Shown here one piece after another: positions 1 through 7,084 of a stretch of 64,000 nucleotides of DNA (its first letter is position 1; each line of letters opens with the position of its first letter). The translations under genes were made by a program, and so were the position numbers. The DNA is taken from positions 98,061 to 162,060 of the forward strand of contig PLGG01000012.1 of assembly GCA_003138515.1 (NCBI GenBank). Reading direction: 5' to 3'. Under the pieces are notes generated by a model. That model did not search any database and was not told where the DNA came from. It saw nothing but the letters and a program-made list of their open reading frames with translations. The stretch comes from Acidobacteriaceae bacterium. Lineage in GTDB: Bacteria > Acidobacteriota > Terriglobia > Terriglobales > Acidobacteriaceae.

Positions 1-23
1 GCCGGCGAGGACGCCGGCGCTAC
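1..23. repeat. Second module of a composite hairpin repeat
   Basis: The window opens inside a repeat. GCCGGCG and CGCCGGC arms flank a four-base AGGA loop at 1-18, followed by GCTAC. The same 23 bases occur inside scpB at 25605-25627. A variant follows a related hairpin at 13860-13881. The sequence before base 1 is not available, so the first module may lie outside the window. No function can be read from it. Confidence 0.75.
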
Positions 24-41
24 GGAGACAGGAGAACAGTT

Positions 42-662
42 ATGAGTGCAGAGAATTTGGAGTTGACGGAGCGGCTGGAGCTGATTGAGACGATGATCGC
101 CGAGGGACGGCGGAGCACGACGAGATGGGCATGGACGATCGTGCTGTGGGGCGTGGCGTTTTACGTGGCCATCGCGTGGTCCTCGGGTTTCTTGGGTGGG
201 CCCATCTGGGGGCAGCACTACATGGCATGGCCGGTGACGATGGTGGGCACATGGTTGCTGAGCTGGGACCTGGCCACGCGGATGCGCCAGAGCGCGAAGT
301 CGCCCATGACCACAGTGAAGCGCGCGATCATTTCGATCTGGACGGCCATGGGAATTTCAATGTTCGCGCTGCTGGTGCCGCTGGGGCTGAGCGGCAGGGC
401 TGACCAGCAGGTGTGCGTGGCCGTGGTCGTGACCCTGCTGGGAACGGCCAATGCGGCCTCGGGCTTCCTGCTCAAGTGGAAGGCGCAGATTGCGTGCGCG
501 GTGGTGTGGTGGATCGCCGGGTCGGCTTCGTTGTTTGGCAGTGTTACGCAAAGCTCGATCGCGTTCCTGGCGGCGATTTTCTTCTGCCAGATTGTGTTCG
601 GAATCTACGCGATGATCCTTGAGTCGCGCGAGCAGCGGAGGCAGGGGGCAGCGAATGTCTGA
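42..662 (+). CDS. Six-helix membrane protein, hypothetical
   Basis: A 206-residue integral membrane protein of unknown function. A charged N-terminus of about 25 residues (ELTERLELIETM) precedes six hydrophobic segments near residues 29-47, 62-80, 96-116, 124-144, 149-167 and 172-193. AGGAG at 30-34 sits seven bases before the ATG. The last eight bases overlap the ATG of a winged-helix regulator, so the two are probably co-transcribed and translationally coupled. Pairing a membrane protein with a small winged-helix regulator is common in soil bacteria. A role in membrane stress or export is possible, but nothing in the sequence proves it. Confidence 0.75.
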   Translation: MSAENLELTERLELIETMIAEGRRSTTRWAWTIVLWGVAFYVAIAWSSGFLGGPIWGQHYMAWPVTMVGTWLLSWDLATRMRQSAKSPMTTVKRAIISIWTAMGISMFALLVPLGLSGRADQQVCVAVVVTLLGTANAASGFLLKWKAQIACAVVWWIAGSASLFGSVTQSSIAFLAAIFFCQIVFGIYAMILESREQRRQGAANV

Positions 663-951
663 GATGCCGGAGTTGAATCCTGTGATTCACGGGAAGCTGC
701 GGCTGGCGCTGCTCTCACTGCTTTCGGGGGTGGACGAGGCGGAGTTTACATGGCTGCGGGAGAAGACGGGCTCGACAGATGGGAACCTGGGCGCGCAATT
801 GATGAAGCTGGAAGAGGCGGGGTACATCGCAATGAAGAAGCGATTTGTTCTGCGGAAGCCGCAGACGCTCTATCGGATGACGGAGAAGGGGCGCGCAGCA
901 CTGACGGAATATGTTTCGGCACTGAAGGAGCTGTTGGGTTCGGCAATTTGA
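655..951 (+). CDS. Small winged-helix transcriptional regulator
   Basis: A 98-residue protein that looks like a stand-alone winged-helix DNA-binding domain of the MarR-like HTH_34 type. Residues 10-24 form helix 1, residues 27-38 helix 2, and residues 41-57 (TDGNLGAQLMKLEEAGYI) the recognition helix. The wing runs through KKRFVLRKPQTLYRMTEKGR and a C-terminal helix would serve dimerisation. The ATG at 655 lies inside the end of the upstream membrane-protein gene. A longer version starting at 619 would only add residues read from that gene. It probably controls its own operon, but no palindromic operator was recognised. Confidence 0.8.
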   Translation: MSEMPELNPVIHGKLRLALLSLLSGVDEAEFTWLREKTGSTDGNLGAQLMKLEEAGYIAMKKRFVLRKPQTLYRMTEKGRAALTEYVSALKELLGSAI

Positions 952-1039
952 AGGGCAGGATCAAGGGCGGCGGGATTTGCAATGCGGGGCAATTGAAGTG
1001 ACGGCAAGGTGATGGCGAAGAATCGGACCGGAGGATGAA

Positions 1040-1648
1040 GTGAGCGATGCAGGCGGAATTCTTGGTCCCGGCGACGGTCAGGATTTGCTGGCTCGCATGC
1101 GCGGCAGAGCGGTCGGCGCGATTGTGTGTGCCGGATTCGGGGCTTATGCGCTGTATTGGTGGACCGAGGCTGCGATTGAGGGCGAACGAAGACTGTGGTT
1201 TGGCGCCATCGCGTTGGTAACGGCAACTCTTGTGGTCTGGGGGATTGCGAGTCTTGTCGCGCTGCGTCACGCGCCGCGAGTTGCTTTGGATAAACGGCTG
1301 GTGAGATTTTACAGAATCGGGTACGGGATCATCGTCGCGATAGAAGGCGCTGCGATATCTGTTGGCGGGCCGATCCTGGGCCACTTCCATCGGCCAGACC
1401 TCTACGGGCAATGGGTCGGTGCGATCGTGGGGATTCACTTTTTCCCGCTCGGCAAGCTATTCAAAATACCTCTTTACTATTTGACGGGCGCGGCCATTTC
1501 GTTGGCTGCTTTTGGTTCGCTCTTGATTTCCAGTAGCCAGCTTAGTTCCGCTAACTGCGCGGGGGGAACGGGCGTGGCTCTGTGGATTACCGCGGTGGTG
1601 ACCCTTAGCAAGAATCTGGATCAGATGCCCAGGGAGGGCGTCCGCTGA
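1040..1648 (+). CDS. Multi-pass membrane protein, hypothetical
   Basis: A 202-residue protein starting at GTG 1040, with GGAGG at 1030-1034 six bases upstream. About six hydrophobic segments are visible near residues 20-36, 51-74, 90-113, 126-141, 148-165 and 176-190. No catalytic motif was recognised. It lies 88 bp after the winged-helix regulator in the same orientation and could be the last gene of that cluster. A 7-bp repeat array begins 24 bp after its stop. Confidence 0.7.
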   Translation: MSDAGGILGPGDGQDLLARMRGRAVGAIVCAGFGAYALYWWTEAAIEGERRLWFGAIALVTATLVVWGIASLVALRHAPRVALDKRLVRFYRIGYGIIVAIEGAAISVGGPILGHFHRPDLYGQWVGAIVGIHFFPLGKLFKIPLYYLTGAAISLAAFGSLLISSSQLSSANCAGGTGVALWITAVVTLSKNLDQMPREGVR

Positions 1649-1672
1649 TGCGCGCGATGCGGGTGGCGGAAA

Positions 1673-1707
1673 CAGTTGTCAGTTCTCAGTTCGTAGTTCG
1701 CAGTTCT
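1673..1707. repeat. Heptamer array, 5 units
   Basis: Five consecutive 7-bp units: CAGTTGT, CAGTTCT, CAGTTCG, TAGTTCG, CAGTTCT. It fills the gap between two converging genes and ends four bases before the tgt stop codon. It belongs to the family of degenerate 7-bp arrays found at many gene ends in this window. Confidence 0.8.
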
Positions 1708-1711
1708 CAAG

Positions 1712-2866
1712 TTAAACCTTGGAGTCTGTAGCGGCTGGGATCGAATCCGCAGCGAGGGATTCGCGGACGCGGGACATGATGGCGAGGTAGTAGGCGAGAT
1801 TGTGGATGGAGTTGAGGGTGGCGGATAGCGGTTCGCCGGCGTTCATAAGATGGCGCAGGTAGGCGCGCGAATAGCGGCGGCAAACGGGGCACTGGCAGGC
1901 GGGGTCGGGCGGGGACTGATCTTCGGCGAATTGTTTGTTTTTGATGTTGAGGCGGCCCTCGCTGGTGAAGAGCAGAGCGTGGCGGGCGGCACGGGTGGGA
2001 AGAACGCAATCCATCATGTCGACTCCCATGCGGGCGTAGAGCTCGATTTCGTCGGGGTAGCCGACACCCATGACGTAGCGCGGTTTGTCTTTGGGCAGGA
2101 GCGGCAAGACTTCAGAGATCATTTCGAGGGTGAGCTCACGCGGCTCGCCGACACTGAGGCCGCCGATGGCGTAGCCGTCGAAATCCATTTCGACGAGGCG
2201 TTTGGCGCATTGGCGGCGGAGATCGCGATACATACCGCCCTGGACGATTCCGAAGAGGGATTGCGTGCGAGGTCCACTTTCGGATTGGGTGGGGTCGCTC
2301 CCCGGTCCCCAAGTGCGAGGGACCGGGGGCACCCGGCGGAAGTGCGAGATCGAGCGCTCGGCCCAGGCCACGGTGAGGCGGAGGCTTTCTTCGGCGCGAT
2401 CACGAGTGGCGGGGTACTCGGTGCACTCGTCGAAGGCCATGACGATGTCTGCGCCGAGAGCAATCTGGACGTCGATGGAGTGCTCGGGGGTGAAGAAGTG
2501 CGAGCTGCCGTCGAGGTGGGAGCGGAATTGGACGCCGTCGGCCGTGACTTTGCGGAGGGCGTTGAGGGAAAAGACCTGGAAGCCGCCGGAGTCAGTGAGG
2601 ATGGCGCGGGGCCAGCTGATGAATCGATGCAGGCCGCCCATGCGGCGGATGGGTTCGTGGCCGGGGCGCAGATAGAGGTGGTAGGTGTTGCCGAGGATGA
2701 TTTCGACGCCGAGGGATTCGAGCGTGTCCTGGGGGACGGCTTTAACAGTGCCCTGCGTGCCGACGGGCATGAAGACGGGGGTTTCGACGGTTTGGTTGGG
2801 CAGGAGAAGGCGGCCGCGGCGACCGCCGGCGGCGGATGCGGCGAGGATCTGAAAGAGCGGGGGCAC
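1712..2866 (-). CDS. tgt: Queuine tRNA-ribosyltransferase (TGT)
   Basis: Bacterial tRNA-guanine transglycosylase of 384 residues, which exchanges guanine-34 of GUN-anticodon tRNAs for preQ1 in queuosine synthesis. ETPVFMPVGTQG starts the TIM barrel. D92 in LTDSGGFQ matches the general base and D286 in MDCVLPTR the nucleophile. The zinc site is C324, C326, C329 and H355. The start MPPLFQILA is typical of the family. Residues about 177-201 (including VPPVPRTWGPG) are not part of the usual protein. In other TGTs the helix ending WAERS is soon followed by a short turn and LFGIVQGG. The extra segment is encoded by a palindromic repeat also found at 23091-23128. All catalytic residues are intact, so the enzyme is probably active. 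No other queuosine gene lies nearby. Confidence 0.96.
   Translation of the reverse strand: MPPLFQILAASAAGGRRGRLLLPNQTVETPVFMPVGTQGTVKAVPQDTLESLGVEIILGNTYHLYLRPGHEPIRRMGGLHRFISWPRAILTDSGGFQVFSLNALRKVTADGVQFRSHLDGSSHFFTPEHSIDVQIALGADIVMAFDECTEYPATRDRAEESLRLTVAWAERSISHFRRVPPVPRTWGPGSDPTQSESGPRTQSLFGIVQGGMYRDLRRQCAKRLVEMDFDGYAIGGLSVGEPRELTLEMISEVLPLLPKDKPRYVMGVGYPDEIELYARMGVDMMDCVLPTRAARHALLFTSEGRLNIKNKQFAEDQSPPDPACQCPVCRRYSRAYLRHLMNAGEPLSATLNSIHNLAYYLAIMSRVRESLAADSIPAATDSKV
2298..2335. repeat. Palindromic repeat inserted in frame in tgt
   Basis: A 38-bp sequence with perfect 10-bp arms, CCCCGGTCCC (2300-2309) and GGGACCGGGG (2319-2328), around a 9-base loop CAAGTGCGA. All 38 bases are identical at 23091-23128, in an intergenic region. 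Read on the minus strand it encodes VPPVPRTWGPG inside TGT. Confidence 0.9.
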
Positions 2867-2881
2867 GGGGTAATTCTAGTT

Positions 2882-2951
2882 GACAGTTGTCGGTTGTCAG
2901 TTATCAGCGGGCAGTGGGCAATGCACAGTTCACGGTTGGACGTTCGCAGTC
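2882..2951. repeat. Heptamer array, about 10 units
   Basis: Degenerate 7-bp units on the pattern GTCAGTT: GACAGTT, GTCGGTT, GTCAGTT, ATCAGCG, GGCAGTG, GGCAATG, CACAGTT, CACGGTT, GGACGTT, CGCAGTC. The array lies just upstream of tgt and runs into the last seven codons and stop of the small minus-strand gene that ends at 2930. Confidence 0.75.
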
Positions 2952-3208
2952 GTCAGATAAGGTGTTGCTGTTCCGCGACTGACGCCGCCGAGCTCTTCAT
3001 TCTTCTGTCTCTCGATCAGGTCCAACATAAACTGAAAGACGTAGGTTTCCTTCAGCGCAATATCCCAGCGACGAGCGATCGCTGCCCTCTCATTGGTAGT
3101 TAAGGTTGGGGTCTGGAACTCCGTTACCAAGAACTCACAGACGTACCGGCGTAGCGCTACTTGCGCTGTTAGATTTTGGACTCTGAGCTTGCGGATGATG
3201 AATTCCAA
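2930..3208 (-). CDS. Hypothetical 92-residue protein
   Basis: A possible small soluble, mostly helical protein with a TTG start at 3208 and GAGG about seven bases upstream. Residues 10-75 have balanced composition and regular hydrophobic spacing (RRYVCEFLVTEF, YVFQFMLDLIERQ), unlike shadow frames nearby. The last residues and the stop are encoded by the 7-bp repeat array, so the native C-terminus may have been altered. No family recognised. It stands 63 bp upstream of tgt in the same direction. Confidence 0.5.
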   Translation of the reverse strand: MEFIIRKLRVQNLTAQVALRRYVCEFLVTEFQTPTLTTNERAAIARRWDIALKETYVFQFMLDLIERQKNEELGGVSRGTATPYLTTANVQP

Positions 3209-3274
3209 GGCTGGACCTCGGCGATCTGGCGCGAATCCTCTCAGAAGCGAGGGGGCTTTGCGCGTTTATGGTGC

Positions 3275-3469
3275 CTAATTTTTATCGATTTCGCGGCTTC
3301 CTTGCGGGATTGCCATTGTGGGCGAATGCTCCGGGCGGTGACCCTGGGCGATCCATTGGCGCTCAATGTGAGACTCAAAACGGAAAATTCCGGCCACGTT
3401 GAAACACCTTACCTTCGGCATGGCACCGCAAGCGGGACAACCGAAATCGAGCGAGGAATTATCGTTCAT
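3275..3469 (-). CDS. Small zinc-finger-like protein
   Basis: A 64-residue protein with a CPACGAMPKVRC motif followed by a His/Arg segment (ESHIERQW). The order CPxCGAxxxxxC, then HxxR, resembles short zinc-binding proteins common in actinobacteria and phages, which suggests one zinc site. ATG at 3469. No clear Shine-Dalgarno sequence and no partner gene. It could be a relic of mobile DNA, since a possible IS21-like end lies just beyond it. Confidence 0.5.
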   Translation of the reverse strand: MNDNSSLDFGCPACGAMPKVRCFNVAGIFRFESHIERQWIAQGHRPEHSPTMAIPQGSREIDKN

Positions 3470-3852
3470 TGGAATTGTTTACAGCTTCTCGGCCTGCGAT
3501 GATGGTCAATTTTGAACACTTTGCGCCGGTAAAGCCTTCTAAGTGCGGCAACCCAGGTCCGGGCAATCACCTAACTCGGAAAACGGGGAGATGGTCAAAA
3601 TTGAACATCTTTGATCGCCGGAGCTTTGTAGGGTGGTTGCAAGCACCAGTTCCCGCAGCCTATCCGCACAGCAGCATTTCAAGCCGCTCCCTCCAAACCA
3701 TCTGCATTAAGTCTCTCCCCCTGAATTGCTGGTAAGAGCCGGGAGGAATCCCGACTCGTGTCTGCGAGGGGAAGCGCGCGAGTTGGTGTGAATTCCGCGC
3801 GAGGAATGAACGCGCCAGGGGGACGATGCGGCAGACCTTCGCCGCGACTGGG
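3470..3852. other. Gene-free interval with two IS21-end-like direct repeats
   Basis: No convincing gene here. Two related segments, 3501-3540 and 3590-3629, both begin GATGGTCAA, continue TTGAACA and reach CGCCGG with small gaps. Repeated GTTCAAAATTGACC-type sites are a feature of IS21-family ends, where they bind the IstA transposase. No istA or istB is present, so this would be an orphan end. The rest of the interval shows nothing recognisable. Confidence 0.4.
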
Positions 3853-6045
3853 TTATTTGGCTGCGCCGCCGAGGTGGACCAGGAATCCGGCGCGGGCTGT
3901 GCGGGGCTGGCCGAGCGTGGTCGTCGGAGTCTTGGAAACTTCGATGGAGCGGTTGAAGAGATTCTCGCCGGCGGCGAAAAGCTCGATTTGCGAGCCGAAT
4001 CGGTGCTTGCCGAAGTTGTGCGAGGCGTAGGCGTCGAGGCGAAAGTAGCCGTGCAGGAGATTGGTATTGGCGTCGTCGTCGAACTGGCGGCCGCTGAGGC
4101 GGCTTTCGAGGCCGATGGTTCCGAGAGACGGGCGAGATGCTCGCAAGTTGAGAGTGGCCATGTTGCGGGCGACCTCGGGAATCCACTTGCCCAGGTCCTG
4201 AGTGCCGCGCGAGACCACAGCGTGGGCATACTGATAGCCGCCGTCGACGGTGAGCCACGAGCGCGGGACGAGCGACGAGCGGGGGGCGAACCAGGAGAGT
4301 GGCGCGAGGTCGAAGTCGACGGAGATGCCGCGGCTTTCGATTTGGCCGAGATTTTCGCGCATGAGCCGGATGGGCGAACAGGTGGCACAGGTGGTGACGG
4401 CGACGATGGGGCGATTGACCTGGGTGAGGAAGTAGCTGGAACGGATGCTGCCCCAGGAGCGCTCGGCTGCCAGGCCTGCTTCCCAACCAGTGGCGCGCTC
4501 GCTAAAGAGACTGCCGTTGGGAAGAGTGAGTTGGTTGCCGACCTGCGTGGAGCGGTAAAGCTCGCTGGGCATGGGCGCGCGGAAGGCGCGAAACCCCGAG
4601 GCCGTGAGGGCCCAGTGCGGCGACAGCTTGCGCGAGAGGCCCAGGCGCGGATCGAAGATGCGCTCATCGCGTTGCGGCGGCTGAGCAGCGATCGGCAGCC
4701 AGGTTGCGCCGTTCCATTGCGTTTCATGGCCGTCGTAGTTCTGAAACCAGTCCATGCGGCTTCCGGCGACGAGCGACCAGGCATTGTGCTCCCACATGGC
4801 TTCGGCATAGGCGGCTGAGTCGCGCTGATGGTCGGCGAGGTTGGTGAGCGCGGCGGCGCTGCCGTAGGATTGCTCGCGATCCCAGACGCGGACGTCGTGC
4901 GCGTCGGCTCCGACAACGAGCAGCAGGCCCGCGCCGAAGGGCTGGCTCCAAAGCGCGGATGCGCCGAGCTCGTTGTCGGGGACGTAGGAGAAGCGCGAGG
5001 GGATTTCGCCGCAGCGATAGGTGCAGGCCGGGTCGCCGAAGTTGGGGAGATTCGAAAGGCTCGAGAAGGTCTGGCGATAGCGTTCCGACGATCCGTAGAG
5101 GCGCAGGGCGAGCGCGGTGCTGCGCGCATTTTGCCAATCTGCGCCTGTGCTGTAGCGAATGAGGCGCGTTGCGTTTCGCTGGTAAGGAGTTCCGTTGTGG
5201 CGCAACTCGTTGAAGCCGGTGGCGCGCGCGAAGAGCTTTAGAGCGCCGAAGTCGCGGCCGGCCGTGAGGAGGGCGTTCTGGCTGTGAACATTACTGGGGA
5301 CATCGACCGGGCCACGTTGCGTTGGAGCTTCCTGAATGTAGCCGTCGGCGCCGATGAGGCCGCCGGCGGCGAGAAGATTCCACGGGCCGTGATGAGCCGC
5401 GACGAGGAGGCTCTGGTCGTATGTGCCTTCGCCGCCAAAACTGGAGCTGAGGTCGACGAGATTCGACGAAGGGCGGGCGGGGATGATGTTGACCACGCCG
5501 CCAATGGCGCTCGAACCGTAGAGGTCGCTGGCGCCGCCGCGAACGAGCTCGATGGATTGGATGGAGAGCTCGGGCTGCTCCTGCCAGTGAATCCAACCGC
5601 CGAGCGGGTCGTTGAGAGGGACATCCTCTTCGGTGACCAGAGTGCGGCTGGCGGAGGTGGAACCGAGGGCGCGAAGGCTGATTCCCTGCGAAGTGGGATT
5701 GGCGACGAGCGAGCTGGATCGGCGAAAAAGCTCGACGCCGGGAAGCGTGCGCAACTGGTCGTCAAACGTGATAGCCGCGGTCGAGCGCATCGACTCGCCG
5801 CTGAGGAGGCGCGTGGTGGTGGGGCTTTCCAAAACGCCAAGCGGAGCGCGATAGGCGGTGACGGTGACCTGTTCGGGCTTGGCAATCGGCGCTGGTTTGG
5901 GGATTGGCGCGGGCGTGGGCTGCGGGGATGCGGACGGGGGCTGCGGCGGGGATTGGGCGGCGAGGGGCGGTGTGAGTGGGGGGATCGACAATGCAACGAC
6001 CAGCACGTGCGCGACAAAGATCGCATTGAATTCGGGCCGCTGCAT
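3853..6045 (-). CDS. TonB-dependent outer-membrane receptor
   Basis: A 730-residue outer-membrane importer of the BtuB/FepA type. Residues 1-30 are a signal peptide, followed by a Pro-rich linker of about 25 residues. The TonB box region reads EQVTVTAYR. The plug domain covers about 60-175 and includes DDQLRTLPGVELFRR and VRGGASDLYGSSAIGGVVNI. The rest is a 22-strand barrel with alternating Tyr/Trp-rich strands, ending GFLVHLGGAAK. The usual C-terminal aromatic residue is not at the end. Heptamer-like CGCTCGT repeats on the coding strand encode the RSSLVPRSW stretch. No siderophore or cobalamin gene is adjacent, so the substrate cannot be named. The start is the ATG before the signal peptide. 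Confidence 0.9.
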   Translation of the reverse strand: MQRPEFNAIFVAHVLVVALSIPPLTPPLAAQSPPQPPSASPQPTPAPIPKPAPIAKPEQVTVTAYRAPLGVLESPTTTRLLSGESMRSTAAITFDDQLRTLPGVELFRRSSSLVANPTSQGISLRALGSTSASRTLVTEEDVPLNDPLGGWIHWQEQPELSIQSIELVRGGASDLYGSSAIGGVVNIIPARPSSNLVDLSSSFGGEGTYDQSLLVAAHHGPWNLLAAGGLIGADGYIQEAPTQRGPVDVPSNVHSQNALLTAGRDFGALKLFARATGFNELRHNGTPYQRNATRLIRYSTGADWQNARSTALALRLYGSSERYRQTFSSLSNLPNFGDPACTYRCGEIPSRFSYVPDNELGASALWSQPFGAGLLLVVGADAHDVRVWDREQSYGSAAALTNLADHQRDSAAYAEAMWEHNAWSLVAGSRMDWFQNYDGHETQWNGATWLPIAAQPPQRDERIFDPRLGLSRKLSPHWALTASGFRAFRAPMPSELYRSTQVGNQLTLPNGSLFSERATGWEAGLAAERSWGSIRSSYFLTQVNRPIVAVTTCATCSPIRLMRENLGQIESRGISVDFDLAPLSWFAPRSSLVPRSWLTVDGGYQYAHAVVSRGTQDLGKWIPEVARNMATLNLRASRPSLGTIGLESRLSGRQFDDDANTNLLHGYFRLDAYASHNFGKHRFGSQIELFAAGENLFNRSIEVSKTPTTTLGQPRTARAGFLVHLGGAAK

Positions 6046-6208
6046 GAATTGGAGTCTCAGGAAAGGGAAACAAGTTCTTCATCCATTGTGCGGCAGCGGG
6101 CCAGCCTGAGCGACGGCGATGGCGGGAGTGGTATATTGCGTTGCAGCCGAGTGGCGAGATGAGGATCGAGGACGTGGATAGCGCGTCGCAAGCGAGGAGG
6201 GATGCGAG

Positions 6209-6853
6209 ATGAGTTCGCGAGGATATCCCCCGAAGGGCGCGGAGGCAAAGCGAAAGGCAGACGGGCTGGCGGGAACGGTTTTTGTAAGCAGCCCGAGGAC
6301 GGATCTGGTGGCGGTGCGCTGGACAGCGGAGGATGGGACGGGGACTCTGCTGTATAGCGGCGAACAGTTTGCGCGGGACTGGGAGTTGGCAGGAGCGAGC
6401 CGAGCGAAGTGGAGGGTGCGAGCCGGAGCGATTGCTTTGGCGGCGATGGTGGGGATCGGGCTTTACGGCGGAGTGAGAGCATGGGAATCGATCGCGGCCG
6501 GCCGAGGCCATGCTGCAACCCGGCAACGGGGGAGCGCGGCGACAGGGGCGGACGGAAGAACGCTCGGCGACAACGACGGAGCGCTGGCTGCGCGGGCCTG
6601 CTCGAGAGGCGCGGATACGTATGTAAGGTCGATTGCTGGGAAGGGGTTCTTATGGGTTGGCGCCGATAGGCCCGATGAAAGGTTCAATGGTGAGGTGGCG
6701 GTTACCGTGGCTCCGGGGATTACAACGAGCGTTTCAGACAAGCTGCTGCTCGAGGACAGGACAGGAGTGTTCAAGCGCGTGGAGCTGGTTTGCAGCTACA
6801 ACAGCGAGGAGAACGAGGTTCTGAAATACTGGATTGCCGACAGCGGTGAATAG
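6209..6853 (+). CDS. Single-pass membrane protein, hypothetical
   Basis: A 214-residue protein with AGGAGGG at 6195-6201 and ATG at 6209. Residues 1-68 are soluble and probably cytoplasmic. A transmembrane helix follows near 71-88 (AGAIALAAMVGIGLYGGV). The remaining 120 residues form an extracytoplasmic domain with two cysteines (AARACSRG, ELVCSYN) that could pair. No family was recognised. It is divergent from the TonB receptor, with 160 bp between their starts. Confidence 0.7.
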   Translation: MSSRGYPPKGAEAKRKADGLAGTVFVSSPRTDLVAVRWTAEDGTGTLLYSGEQFARDWELAGASRAKWRVRAGAIALAAMVGIGLYGGVRAWESIAAGRGHAATRQRGSAATGADGRTLGDNDGALAARACSRGADTYVRSIAGKGFLWVGADRPDERFNGEVAVTVAPGITTSVSDKLLLEDRTGVFKRVELVCSYNSEENEVLKYWIADSGE

Positions 6854-6995
6854 ACGCGAGGGCGGAGCTTGGGTGTGCTTGAGGAGGATCCCTCGGTGCT
6901 GAGGCCGACGATCATTTTGCTGAATTTGTGTGCGGGCTAGAGCACGTACCCTTCAAATTGGCTTGCTGCTCGATGGCCAAAGCGGTGCTCCGGCG

Positions 6996-7011
6996 CGGGG
7001 ATGAGTCCCCG
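6996..7011. repeat. Short perfect inverted repeat
   Basis: CGGGGA and TCCCCG arms flank a TGAG loop. It lies between two converging genes (ends at 6853 and 7085) and has no T-run, so it is not a typical intrinsic terminator on either strand. It could be another small palindromic repeat. Confidence 0.4.
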
Positions 7012-7084
7012 GCATCCCTCAAGACGCCGACGCCGCGCGGGCAGGCGCGGCGGGCGAGAACCCGAGAGAATCAAGAGGCGAAAA

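Noticed and set aside
1850-3103. A 417-codon plus-strand frame opposite tgt
   Set aside because: It mirrors the codons of tgt on the other strand, has the Gly/Ala/Asp bias of GC-rich shadows and no ribosome site. tgt is certain.
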